A stretch of DNA of 64,000 nucleotides, from assembly GCA_902616645.1 (NCBI GenBank), contig CACMTO010000003.1:1-64000 (forward strand), read 5' to 3'. Positions 45,098 to 53,820 of the stretch are shown piece after piece; within the stretch, counting starts at the first letter, position 1; each line of letters opens with the position of its first letter. This DNA is from an uncultured Pelagibacteraceae bacterium. GTDB taxonomy: Bacteria; Pseudomonadota; Alphaproteobacteria; Pelagibacterales; Pelagibacteraceae. A program made the position numbers and the translations under genes. Under the pieces are notes generated by a model. It did not search any database, was not told the origin of the DNA, and saw nothing but the letters and a program-made list of their open reading frames with translations.

Positions 45098-46039
45098 ATG
45101 AAAAAAATAATTAGTTTTATTCTTGGATGTTTTGTAGCTCTTAACCTTTCAATAACAGTTGCTAATTCAGCTGCTAATGAAGTTAGAGTCGCTTACTTTT
45201 TAGAATGGCCTAGTCCAAACCTAGAGGACATGCATAAGAAAAGTTTTGCTAAAGCTTTAGGTGTGCCGGTTAAATGGACCAACTTCACAAATGGTGGAGC
45301 AATGACTGATGCTATGTTAGCTGGAGACATTGATATTTCTTATTCACAAGGATTAGTACCTTTCATAAATGCAGTTAAATCTAAAGCACCTATCAAGCTT
45401 GTAGATATAGCTATGGAATATGGGATGGGTGGAACAACTTGTGTAACTTCAAATGCATCAGGTATTACTAAAGCAAATGCCACTGAGCTAGAAGGTAAAA
45501 AAGTTGCTGTTCCACTTGGAACAATGGCTGAATACGTTTTTGATGAAAGTATGAAAGTTGTTGGAGCTGATAGAAAAAAAATGGATATAATCCAAATGGA
45601 TCCTGAAGAAGGCGCTGCAGCACTTGTAAGTGGCGATGTTGTGATGGCTTGCTTATTTGGTGGTAACTCAATTAAAGCTGCTACTGCAGTTGGATCTAGA
45701 TTACTAACAGTTCAAGAAGCTAGAGACGCTGGTATTTTAGGTATTGATATTACTTCTGTAACTACAAAGTTCATGAAAGAAAATCCTGGAATGCTAAGAA
45801 CTTTTATTGAAGTAACTCATGAGGCAAATGCTAGATATAGAGCTGGCAAAAGCGATTTGAACGCAATGTCAAAAGAATCTGAAATGAAAGTTAGTGATAT
45901 GAAAGAAACTTTGAGTGGTTTTAAATTCTTAACACCTGAAGAAACTGAAAAATCTATGAAAAGTGGAAATCTTGATGCTTTCTTAAAAGGAATGGGAACA
46001 CCAAGAGGAAATGTAGACACTAGTTTCTTACCTTTATAA
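45098..46039 (+). CDS. tauA: Taurine-type ABC transporter substrate-binding protein
   Basis: A 313-residue periplasmic binding protein of the NitT/TauT type. A signal peptide (KKIISFILGCFVALNLSITV, cleaved near ANSA) precedes EVRVAYFLEWPSP and VPLGTMAEYVFDE domains. The ATG 45098 has GGAAGAGG upstream; a TTG at 45065 would bury the signal. It heads tauA-tauB-tauC. Taurine is inferred from family and the Tpa/Xsc genes; DHPS or other sulfonates are possible given the downstream HpsN. Confidence 0.85.
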   Translation: MKKIISFILGCFVALNLSITVANSAANEVRVAYFLEWPSPNLEDMHKKSFAKALGVPVKWTNFTNGGAMTDAMLAGDIDISYSQGLVPFINAVKSKAPIKLVDIAMEYGMGGTTCVTSNASGITKANATELEGKKVAVPLGTMAEYVFDESMKVVGADRKKMDIIQMDPEEGAAALVSGDVVMACLFGGNSIKAATAVGSRLLTVQEARDAGILGIDITSVTTKFMKENPGMLRTFIEVTHEANARYRAGKSDLNAMSKESEMKVSDMKETLSGFKFLTPEETEKSMKSGNLDAFLKGMGTPRGNVDTSFLPL

Positions 46040-46061
46040 TATAAGGGTATTTAAATTTAAT

Positions 46062-46099
46062 TAGGCGCCGATTTTTTATAAATTGGCGCCTATTTTTTT
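46062..46099 (+). terminator. Intercistronic hairpin between tauA and tauB
   Basis: TAGGCGCCGAT (46062-46072) pairs with ATTGGCGCCTA (46082-46092), with one G-T pair, and is followed by TTTTTTT. It lies 22 bases after the tauA stop and 25 before tauB. It probably stops most transcripts or protects the tauA mRNA 3' end, so binding protein exceeds the membrane components. Confidence 0.85.
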
Positions 46100-46123
46100 A
46101 TTAATGCTAATATAAATTTTTTT

Positions 46124-46921
46124 ATGAGTGATTTAGTTTCTCAAAATCTTAACATGATTTTTAAAACTCCCAAAGGTGAAACTGTTCATGCTCTTAAAGA
46201 TTTAAATTTTACTTTAAAAAAAGGAGAGCTTTTAACAGTTCTCGGTCCATCAGGATGTGGAAAAACAACTTTGCTGAATATAACTGCTGGATTTATCAGA
46301 CCAACATCAGGAAGTATTACTTTAAACTACAAAGAAATAGATGGTCCAGGAGTAGAAAGAGGAATGGTCTTTCAACAAGGAGCTTTATTTGAATGGTTGA
46401 CTGTGGCTGAAAATGTAAATTTTGGGCTAAGAATGAAAAATGAAGATCCAATAAAAACTCAGAATAAAGTTGATGAGTGGCTAGAGATAGTTGGACTCAA
46501 AGGATTTGGTAACACGCCAACTTATCAATTATCTGGTGGGATGCAGCAAAGAGTTGCTCTTGCAAGATGTTTAATTAACGATCCAGACTTAATTTTAATG
46601 GACGAACCATTAGGGGCGTTAGATGCATTAACGAGAGAAAAGATGCAATCATTAGTTCTTAAAATTTGGAAAGAAACTGGAAAAACTATTATTTTAATTA
46701 CACACTCAGTTGAAGAAGCTTTATTGCTTGGGCAAAGGTTATATGTGATGGCGCCGAGACCCGGACGGATACATAAAGAATACAATCTTCCATTCGCATC
46801 AATGGGCTTAAGAGAAGACTTAAGAGAAATAAAAAAGAACAAAGAATTTTCAAGTAAACGAGAAGAAATTTTAGAAATGATTTGGAATATGGAAGAAGAG
46901 ATAATGGGGAAAGAAAATTAG
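46124..46921 (+). CDS. tauB: Taurine-type ABC transporter ATP-binding protein
   Basis: A 265-residue ATPase with Walker A GPSGCGKTT, Q-loop FQQGALFEWLT, signature LSGGMQQRVALAR, Walker B LILMDEPLGALD and switch His in ITHSVEEALLL. It is of the NitT/TauT subfamily. It lies after the intercistronic hairpin and its stop abuts the tauC start directly, so tauB and tauC are coupled. Confidence 0.93.
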   Translation: MSDLVSQNLNMIFKTPKGETVHALKDLNFTLKKGELLTVLGPSGCGKTTLLNITAGFIRPTSGSITLNYKEIDGPGVERGMVFQQGALFEWLTVAENVNFGLRMKNEDPIKTQNKVDEWLEIVGLKGFGNTPTYQLSGGMQQRVALARCLINDPDLILMDEPLGALDALTREKMQSLVLKIWKETGKTIILITHSVEEALLLGQRLYVMAPRPGRIHKEYNLPFASMGLREDLREIKKNKEFSSKREEILEMIWNMEEEIMGKEN

Positions 46922-48847
46922 ATGTTAACACAAATTATAACTTTTCTCATATTTTTTGCTGTAATTGGTTGTATTCTTTATGGAAGAAGATTAATTAAAA
47001 CAGAAAAGGTAGATGCAGTATTTGGCAATCCTGAAAGAGCATTAGGTGGAACACATTGGGTCATTGTTGGAAGCAGTTTTCTCCTTCTTATTTGGCTTTA
47101 TTATTCTTGGGATATCGCTAAAGGTTTTTATCCAAAATCTGCTAATGAACTATGTCAAGTGGGAAAAGTAAACGACTCTTTATTAGGATTAAAATATCAA
47201 TTTCCTATAGAAGAAAGAGAATTTAAAAGTACTTCTCAAATAAAAAAAGAAAATAATCACTTAAAGAAGCTTTCAATTGAAATAGGAAATTCTAAAGAGC
47301 TGAATAATGAACAGAAGATAATTCTTGTAAGTTTTGTAAATAAAACAAATCAATTAATTCCTTTATTGACAAATGAGGACTTACTTGAAAATGAAACTAG
47401 AAAAAAAATTGAGGAGATAACTGGTAAAATTAATCTTTTAACTGAAAATTTTCAAAAACCTGATTATCCGTTTGAAACAGAACAAGAGCTAAATGAAAGA
47501 CTTAAGGCAGTAAGCGAGGAAGGTGGATGGGGTATAACAAAGATTGATGCTGGATCAGGAAGTATTGAAAATACATTAGAAGTTCCTCTTGTACCAGCTA
47601 CAAGTAGAGGCTTAAAGTTTCATGCTGCAGCTCAAGAATTAAATTTAATTAGTGATGAATTTTTTAAACTAAGAAATCATAATCCAGAATTCAAAAATAA
47701 AATTAAAGAAATAAAAGACGAAATCAAAATATACAGAAATGATTTAAATGATGACGAAGAAATCGCTTCAACTTATGCTAAAAATATTGTCAAAATTGCA
47801 AGAAGAATAGAGTTTGCAAGTATTTATCCTCCTAAAGCATTAAATGAAATGCAAAATGCTATTATCAAATTTGACAATGCGCAAATTATAGCTCAAGGCG
47901 GCTTGAGATTTATTGATATTTTTTTATTTCCAGCTGGAACTATTGTTGCAAGTGGACCAAATTGTTCAGAACAGGGTTCTGGAAGATGGCTACCTAAACC
48001 ATCAGATACTTTCAAGAAATTTGTACTAATGTCTAAACCAAGCGTCGGTTATAAAGATATTCCTCTTTTATGGGTAAAAATGGTTGATTTAAGTAATGTA
48101 GTTGGTTTTATTTTTCCTGATTGGATAGCAGATATACTACCAGGTGAATATCCTGTTCATAACAAAGAAGGGGTCGTTAAACAAAACTTTAAAGGTGCAG
48201 TTTTAAAATTTGTTACAGGTGACTTTAAATTATTAAAAGTACCTGTTCCTTATGGACATATATGGGATTCATTTATGAGAGTTTTTTTAGGACTAATTTT
48301 TGGAATTATTATAGGGGTTCCATTAGGTTTATTTATGGGATTGAATAGGTTCGCTAAAGGTTTTTTTGATCCATTAATAGAATTATATAGACCTGTCCCC
48401 CCATTGGCATGGGCGCCTCTTATCATATCAGTTTTAGGGATTGATAACACAGGAAAAGTATTTTTATTATTTATGGTCTCATTATCTATTATGATCATTT
48501 CAGCAAGAGCTGGTGCTTCGGGCACTCAATTGTCAAAAATACACGCAGCACATTCTTTAGGGGCATCCAAGAAACAAATTTTACGATATGTAATTTTTCC
48601 TAACTCTTTACCTGAGATTTTAACTGGAATAAGGGTCGCTGTAGGTATGTGTTGGGGAACTTTAGTGGCTGCTGAATTTTTAGCAGGAACAACTGGCATT
48701 GGATTTGTGGAAAATGTTGCTAAAAAATACTTTCAGTACGAAGTTATTTGGATCACTATTTTCATAATGGGAATGCTAGGTCTATTGTTTGATATAACTT
48801 TAAGAAAAATAATAGATAAAACTATTCCATGGCGTGGAAAAGGATAA
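46922..48847 (+). CDS. tauC: Taurine-type ABC permease with long N-terminal extension
   Basis: At 641 residues this is more than twice a standard TauC (about 270). The last 200 residues are a normal permease domain (from about residue 440: WDSFMRVFLGLIFGIIIG, RPVPPLAWAPLI, and the EAA loop AHSLGASKKQILRYVIFP). The first 70 residues hold two membrane spans (2-20, 46-66), followed by about 300 mostly helical, charged residues (coiled-coil-like around 75-330) that should lie outside the membrane, then a LPKPSDT linker like that of ordinary permeases. There is no sign of frameshift. The extension may form a periplasmic docking domain. Confidence 0.85.
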   Translation: MLTQIITFLIFFAVIGCILYGRRLIKTEKVDAVFGNPERALGGTHWVIVGSSFLLLIWLYYSWDIAKGFYPKSANELCQVGKVNDSLLGLKYQFPIEEREFKSTSQIKKENNHLKKLSIEIGNSKELNNEQKIILVSFVNKTNQLIPLLTNEDLLENETRKKIEEITGKINLLTENFQKPDYPFETEQELNERLKAVSEEGGWGITKIDAGSGSIENTLEVPLVPATSRGLKFHAAAQELNLISDEFFKLRNHNPEFKNKIKEIKDEIKIYRNDLNDDEEIASTYAKNIVKIARRIEFASIYPPKALNEMQNAIIKFDNAQIIAQGGLRFIDIFLFPAGTIVASGPNCSEQGSGRWLPKPSDTFKKFVLMSKPSVGYKDIPLLWVKMVDLSNVVGFIFPDWIADILPGEYPVHNKEGVVKQNFKGAVLKFVTGDFKLLKVPVPYGHIWDSFMRVFLGLIFGIIIGVPLGLFMGLNRFAKGFFDPLIELYRPVPPLAWAPLIISVLGIDNTGKVFLLFMVSLSIMIISARAGASGTQLSKIHAAHSLGASKKQILRYVIFPNSLPEILTGIRVAVGMCWGTLVAAEFLAGTTGIGFVENVAKKYFQYEVIWITIFIMGMLGLLFDITLRKIIDKTIPWRGKG

Positions 48848-49853
48848 TTTGAAAACAAAAAATTTAAAAAAAGAAGTTATCAAAATATTTAAAAAATTTG
48901 GTTTAAGTGGAGATCATGCGTCTATATCAGCAAATGCTTTAATTAATGCTGAGTTAGTTGGTGCTTATGGACATGGCTTATCAAGATTAAAAATGTATTG
49001 TGATAGAATTTCTAAAAAAGTAATTAATCCAAAGCCACAAATAAAAATCAAAAAAATATCTGGATCTATTTCCCATGTTGATGCAGATGATAGTATAGGT
49101 TTTGTAGCTGCTGATATTGCAATCAAAAAGGCAATTGAGAATGCAAAAAAAACAGGTATTGGATTAGTTGCTGTAAAAAATAGTGGTCACTATGGTTTGT
49201 CAGGATACTATGCGGAACAAGCAGTAAAAAAGAATCTTGTCACAATGATTTATACCAATGCTCCTCCAGCAGTTGCACCACACGGTTCTTTGAAAAGTTT
49301 ATTTGGAACAAACCCAATATGTTTCGGTACTCCAACTGGATCGAAAATCCCTTTTATTCTAGATACCTCAATTTCAATGATTAACAGAGGTAAGATTAGA
49401 GTTGCAGCAAGAAACAATCAAAAAATTCCCGAAGGTGTAGCACTAGATAAATTAGGTAGGATGACAACAGATGCTAAAAAAGCACTTCAAGGTGTACAGC
49501 TTCCTATTGCTGGATTTAGAGGTTCAGGTTTAGCTTGGATGGTTGACATATTGAGCGGTGTATTGACTGGAGGAAATCATGCAGGCAGGGTTAAAGATCC
49601 ATTTGATGATTTTTCTGGTCCACAAAATATTGGACATTTGTTTATCACATTTAAAACAAATTTATTTGTCAAAAACTATAATAATAGAATTAGAGAAAAC
49701 ATTAGAAAAATAACAAGATTACCTAAAATTAAAGGAGTAAAAGAAATAGTGTATCCTGGACAAAATAAATATAAAAGATTTAAAATGAATTCAAAAAAGG
49801 AAATTGAGTTATCAAAAATGATCAAAAATGATTTGGAATTTTTAAAGAATTAA
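48834..49853 (+). CDS. Malate/L-lactate dehydrogenase (Ldh2) family enzyme, possibly sulfolactate dehydrogenase
   Basis: A 339-residue Ldh2-type NAD(P) oxidoreductase with ELVGAYGHGLSR (catalytic His), VKNSGHYGLSGYYAEQA, NPICFGTPT and GFRGSGLAWMVDILSGV. ComC-type (R)-sulfolactate dehydrogenase belongs to this family, and the HpsN, SuyAB and Tau neighbours make sulfolactate/sulfopyruvate a reasonable substrate; malate, lactate or ureidoglycolate are alternatives. Start is uncertain: GTG 48834 overlaps tauC by 14 bases, while TTG 48849 follows an AGGA by four bases. Confidence 0.72.
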   Translation: MEKDNLKTKNLKKEVIKIFKKFGLSGDHASISANALINAELVGAYGHGLSRLKMYCDRISKKVINPKPQIKIKKISGSISHVDADDSIGFVAADIAIKKAIENAKKTGIGLVAVKNSGHYGLSGYYAEQAVKKNLVTMIYTNAPPAVAPHGSLKSLFGTNPICFGTPTGSKIPFILDTSISMINRGKIRVAARNNQKIPEGVALDKLGRMTTDAKKALQGVQLPIAGFRGSGLAWMVDILSGVLTGGNHAGRVKDPFDDFSGPQNIGHLFITFKTNLFVKNYNNRIRENIRKITRLPKIKGVKEIVYPGQNKYKRFKMNSKKEIELSKMIKNDLEFLKN

Positions 49854-49855
49854 AT

Positions 49856-50767
49856 ATGTTGTCGAATAAAGAAATTGTTTGTCCTAATAATTTACTAAAT
49901 GCTGCACATAAAAAAAAAGGTGTTAAGGTAGGGATCGTAAATGCAGGAAAGCCATTACCGATGCTGTCAGTTCATGATGCAGTAAATGAAAATTTAATTG
50001 AACCAATTTTTATTGGAGATGAAAAAGAAATCCAAAAATGTGCACAAGATTTGAAATGGGATATTTCAAAATATGAAATTATTCATGAACCTATAGAAAA
50101 TAATACTGCTAATATCGCAGCTAAACTTGCTAGTGAGAAAAAAATTAGAATTATAGTAAAAGGTCATATTCATACAGATATTTTAATGAAAGAGGTTTTA
50201 AAAAGAGAGTATAATTTACTAGGTAAAACAAGATTAAGTCATATTTGGCACATGACTTTGGGCAAAGAAGATAAACCATTAATGATTACTGATGGTGCAT
50301 TGAATGTTTTACCTAATGTAAAAACAAAAATGCACATTCTTAAAAATGTAATAAATTTTTCTAATAGAATTGGAATAGAAAGACCAAAAATTGCAATTTT
50401 ATCTGCTACTGAAGAAGTTTTGGATAGTGTACCCAGTTCTAAAGAAGCATCTGAGCTAACAAAATTAGCTAAAAAAGAAAATTTAAAAGCAGATGTATTT
50501 GGGCCTTTGGCTTTTGATAATAGTGTTTCAAAGAAATCTTCTACTATAAAAGGAATTAAAAATGAAGTAGCAGGTATGGCTGATGTTTTATTAGTTCCAA
50601 GTGTTGAAACTGGCAACGGCCTTGTTAAAATGCTCATTTACTTTTGTGGAGCTTGTGCAGCTGGGGTAGTTGTTGGTGGAAAAGTTCCAGTCGTGATTAC
50701 TAGTCGTTCTGATGAGGCACCAGCGAGATTAGCCTCTATCGCTGCTGCAGTAGTTGCTTTGGATTAA
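49856..50767 (+). CDS. pta: Phosphate acetyltransferase (PTA/PTB family)
   Basis: A 303-residue single-domain phosphate acyltransferase with PMLSVHDAVNENLIEPIFIG, a central VKGHIHTDILMKEVL and FGPLAFDNSVSKKS, and the C-terminal VVGGKVPVVITSRSDEAPAR phosphate-site region. It would turn acetyl phosphate from Xsc into acetyl-CoA, the usual last step of taurine dissimilation. It begins two bases after the Ldh2 gene. Phosphate butyryltransferase is the alternative; no acetate kinase is nearby. Confidence 0.82.
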   Translation: MLSNKEIVCPNNLLNAAHKKKGVKVGIVNAGKPLPMLSVHDAVNENLIEPIFIGDEKEIQKCAQDLKWDISKYEIIHEPIENNTANIAAKLASEKKIRIIVKGHIHTDILMKEVLKREYNLLGKTRLSHIWHMTLGKEDKPLMITDGALNVLPNVKTKMHILKNVINFSNRIGIERPKIAILSATEEVLDSVPSSKEASELTKLAKKENLKADVFGPLAFDNSVSKKSSTIKGIKNEVAGMADVLLVPSVETGNGLVKMLIYFCGACAAGVVVGGKVPVVITSRSDEAPARLASIAAAVVALD

Positions 50768-50818
50768 TACTTTGATTGCAATAAAATCAAAATTGACTTA
50801 AAAAACTAAAAAAAATTA

Positions 50819-52105
50819 ATGTCAATTACATATTTAAAAAAATCTCCAAAAACATCATCGACTGATGATACAAAAACAACAGGAATAGTTCAAAATTTAT
50901 TAAAAGATTTAGAAAAAACCAAAGAACAAGGTTGCATCGATTTAACAAAAAAATTTGATAAATACGAAGGTGATATAGTTGTTTCAAAAGATAGAATTGA
51001 AGAAATAAAAAAAACTTTAGATCAAAAGACAAAAGATGATATTCGTTTTTCACATGAAAGAGTAAAAAAGTTTGCTGAAGCTCAGCTTAAAAATTATGGT
51101 CAGGATTTCGAGGTTGAATTATCTGATGGTCTTTATGCAGGTCAAAAACTAGTGCCCGTAAATACAGCTGGATGTTATATTCCTGGTGGAAGATATGCAC
51201 ATATAGCCTCGGCTGTTATGAGTGTTACTACTGCAAAAGTAGCAGGTGTAAAAAATATTATAGCATGTAGCCCTCCTAAAGAAGGTGTTGGTGCCCATCC
51301 TGCTATTATTTATACAGCTGATCTTTGTGGAGCAGATGTAATTTTAAATTTAGGTGGAGTACCTGCAGTTGCAGCAATGACTAATGGTTTATTTAAAAAT
51401 TCTCCTGCAGATATAATTGTTGGTCCTGGAAATCAATTTGTTGCTGAGGCAAAAAGAATTTTATATGGAAAAGTTGGTATTGATTTATTTGCAGGTCCTA
51501 CAGAAATAGGAATTATTGCAGACTCTAAGGCAGATCCAGAAATCATTGCTGTAGATCTAGTTGGCCAAGCCGAGCATGGATATAATTCACCTTGTTGGTT
51601 ATATACAACTAGCAAACAGATAGCAGAAAAGGTTATTAAAAGAGTTCCTGAGCTGATTGCTGAACTCCCAGAGATTCCAAGAGCAAGTGCAGATGCTGCT
51701 TGGAGAGATTATGGAGAAGTAATACTTTGTGATACTGATGATGAGATAGTAAGGATTAGCGATCAATATGCTCCTGAACATTTAGAAGTTCAAACAGAAA
51801 ACTTAAAATGGTTTTATGATAGATTAACAAATTATGGATCATTGTTCATGGGTGAGGAGACAACAGTTGCTTATGGAGACAAATGCTCAGGTACAAACCA
51901 TATTTTACCAACTAAAGGTGCAGGAAAATATACTGGTGGTTTATTTGTAGGAAAATTTATAAAAACTTTAACTTTTCAAAGAATGACCAAAGAATCCACC
52001 AAACTTGTAGGCGCTACAGCTGCAAGGATATCAAGATATGAAGGAATGGAAGCTCATGCAAGGACTGGTGATGTAAGACTTCGAAAATATGGTTATTCGA
52101 ATTAG
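50819..52105 (+). CDS. hpsN: HpsN-like sulfopropanediol dehydrogenase (histidinol dehydrogenase family)
   Basis: A 428-residue HisD homologue with VNTAGCYIPGGRYAHIASAV, GPTEIGIIAD, the zinc/active region GQAEHGYNSPC and the catalytic pair E320-H321 in QYAPEHLEV. The GGRYAH and DVRLRKYGY features and the sulfonate neighbours fit HpsN, which oxidises (R)-2,3-dihydroxypropane-1-sulfonate to (R)-sulfolactate, the SuyAB substrate. No histidine-synthesis gene is adjacent (a HisN-like phosphatase lies 8 kb away), but true histidinol dehydrogenase cannot be wholly ruled out. Confidence 0.82.
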   Translation: MSITYLKKSPKTSSTDDTKTTGIVQNLLKDLEKTKEQGCIDLTKKFDKYEGDIVVSKDRIEEIKKTLDQKTKDDIRFSHERVKKFAEAQLKNYGQDFEVELSDGLYAGQKLVPVNTAGCYIPGGRYAHIASAVMSVTTAKVAGVKNIIACSPPKEGVGAHPAIIYTADLCGADVILNLGGVPAVAAMTNGLFKNSPADIIVGPGNQFVAEAKRILYGKVGIDLFAGPTEIGIIADSKADPEIIAVDLVGQAEHGYNSPCWLYTTSKQIAEKVIKRVPELIAELPEIPRASADAAWRDYGEVILCDTDDEIVRISDQYAPEHLEVQTENLKWFYDRLTNYGSLFMGEETTVAYGDKCSGTNHILPTKGAGKYTGGLFVGKFIKTLTFQRMTKESTKLVGATAARISRYEGMEAHARTGDVRLRKYGYSN

Positions 52106-52545
52106 TGGCAAGAAATATTAAATTTTTTCAATCTCCAATAATTATAAGGCCAAGGTGTTACAAAACCTACAATCAACATTAGTGGCACAACCCACCAAGT
52201 TAATACTGCCCCGCCTGTTAAAAGATAATCAGTTAAATTCATTGCGATTTCCATACTGATCATTGATATGAAACTCATCCCTATCGCAGTATTGAATGCT
52301 TTTCTAAAATCAAAATTTTGTCTCATTAATATAATTGTTTCCAAAATTATACTTGTGATTAATCCGTTAATAATTGCCAGGATCATTATTCCTAGAACTG
52401 GAAATGGAATTTTACTCAATTGAAAAAACAAAATTGTTCCTAAATCACCAATAGAACATCCAAGTAAACACCATGCAGTATTTTTCGCACTTCTTTTCCA
52501 TGTGTGTTTACAAGACCAACTAAACGTTAAACTTTCTGAACTCAT
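52102..52545 (-). CDS. DUF4396 membrane protein
   Basis: A 147-residue protein with four hydrophobic segments. The N-terminal CKHTWKRSAKNTAWCLLGCS followed by IGDL and the ending VGFVTPWPYNYWRLKKF match DUF4396. The conserved Cys/His could bind copper, which would suit its position after a cupredoxin gene, but this is inference. It meets hpsN tail to tail with a four-base overlap. Confidence 0.7.
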   Translation of the reverse strand: MSSESLTFSWSCKHTWKRSAKNTAWCLLGCSIGDLGTILFFQLSKIPFPVLGIMILAIINGLITSIILETIILMRQNFDFRKAFNTAIGMSFISMISMEIAMNLTDYLLTGGAVLTWWVVPLMLIVGFVTPWPYNYWRLKKFNISCH

Positions 52546-52568
52546 TTAAAAAAATACTTTTAGTAAAG

Positions 52569-53078
52569 TTACTCTAACTCTACTTTAGCTATCATTCCAA
52601 TTTGATAATGACCAGGTACATTACATGCAATCTCAATATTCATTGCATTGTCAAATTTCCAGACTAAGTCTCCTTTTTCATTTGGAGCTAAAAGAACACT
52701 ATTGCTATGTGAGTGTCCCATTGCTTTATCCATTTTCGCCATTTTTTTCATTTTTTCTTTATCAATCGAATCCGCTAATAAAATTTCATTCTCAACCATT
52801 TTTTCCATTTCTGGCTGATGTTTTTTATGCATCATCGCATTAGCTATATTAAATTCGTGAACAAGGTTACCTACATTAATCACTTCAAATTTTATTGTCT
52901 CACCTTTTTTGATATTAAAAGATTTTGGTTCATAGTAGTTGTCATACATCTTAACTATTATTGTTCTATCTACTTCACTAAGTTTTCCTTTTGAGCCAAT
53001 TTTCATATTCTTATCTGCTAATGAAGCTGACATAAAAATAAAAAATACTGTTAAAATATAAATATAAATTTTTTTCAT
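52569..53078 (-). CDS. Secreted cupredoxin-like copper protein
   Basis: A 169-residue exported protein. A signal peptide (KKIYIYILTVFFIFMSASLA) precedes a plastocyanin-like domain with type-1 copper ligands in LVHEFN (His) and CNVPGHYQIGM (Cys, His, Met). A Met/His/Lys-rich insert (about residues 85-125, AMMHKKHQPEMEKM and KAMGHSHSN) may bind additional copper. It starts next to the alternative oxidase gene on the same strand. Confidence 0.8.
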   Translation of the reverse strand: MKKIYIYILTVFFIFMSASLADKNMKIGSKGKLSEVDRTIIVKMYDNYYEPKSFNIKKGETIKFEVINVGNLVHEFNIANAMMHKKHQPEMEKMVENEILLADSIDKEKMKKMAKMDKAMGHSHSNSVLLAPNEKGDLVWKFDNAMNIEIACNVPGHYQIGMIAKVELE

Positions 53079-53080
53079 AA

Positions 53081-53761
53081 CTAATTGTTTTCTCCTAAAT
53101 TTTTATTCGGTTTTAGTTGTTTTTCGCTTGAGTTAATTTTTTCTTTCATTTTTCTTTCGTCTATAACATTAGCAAAGCTATGATTTACATCTCTATGTCC
53201 TGCTTCATCATCTCTAATAACTTTTACAACGTCTTTTAGTGTTGCATGCAAAGGTAAGTTCCAATACTTAATTGCAACTGATGGAGCAGGTTGATCTTTA
53301 ATTTTGCCAGTTTCTAGTTCATACAAGTATTCTGTGTAACTTCTAACAGCTTCTTCCTCAAAATAACCGACTATTCTATGCGCAGTTCTTTGAGAAATAA
53401 TATAAATGATTGCGTAAGTTACTAAGAATATAAATTGAGCAATCATAATTATTATTCTTTCAATAAAAGTTGGTTTTGCAATATGAATGAAAGTCATTAA
53501 ATGCATTCTCTCATTTTCCGCTTCATCTAAAAGAGTTTTAATCCATCCTTTATCATCTTCCATTTTTCTAAGAGACTTTAAATGGATAAGCATACCAGCA
53601 ACCATACCTGGGACCGCAGCTACTGTTTCCAAAACAACAGCTCTATGTCCATATCTTTTTTTAAAAAAAGTATCTGCAAGAAACCTTAAAAATTTTGTGA
53701 AAGATAAAGCTACTTTATCACTTAAATTACTTGGTTTGTAATGATTATCTAAGTTGATCAT
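53081..53761 (-). CDS. aox: Alternative oxidase
   Basis: A 226-residue di-iron ubiquinol oxidase that passes electrons from quinol to oxygen without proton pumping. All ligand motifs are present: LET (E45), NERMHL (E84, H87), FEEEAVRSYTEY (E135-137) and RDDEAGHRDVNH (E186, H189). Compared with the usual EEEAVHSYTEY and DEAHHRDVNH, His is replaced by Arg and Gly at non-ligand positions. Two hydrophobic helices fit monotopic membrane binding. ATG 53761 is preferred; a start at 53785 is possible. It leads a transcript with the cupredoxin and DUF4396 genes. Confidence 0.9.
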   Translation of the reverse strand: MINLDNHYKPSNLSDKVALSFTKFLRFLADTFFKKRYGHRAVVLETVAAVPGMVAGMLIHLKSLRKMEDDKGWIKTLLDEAENERMHLMTFIHIAKPTFIERIIIMIAQFIFLVTYAIIYIISQRTAHRIVGYFEEEAVRSYTEYLYELETGKIKDQPAPSVAIKYWNLPLHATLKDVVKVIRDDEAGHRDVNHSFANVIDERKMKEKINSSEKQLKPNKNLGENN

Positions 53762-53820
53762 ACGTTCTATATAATAACTTATCAAAAAAAACCAATGGGA
53801 CTAAATTGCATTTAAAAGTA

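Noticed and set aside
46525-46842. Long open frames antisense to tauB (and similar ones opposite amtB, mnmA, xsc and hpsN)
   Set aside because: They lie wholly within well-supported genes, have no recognisable family or start signals, and reflect codon bias of the sense gene.
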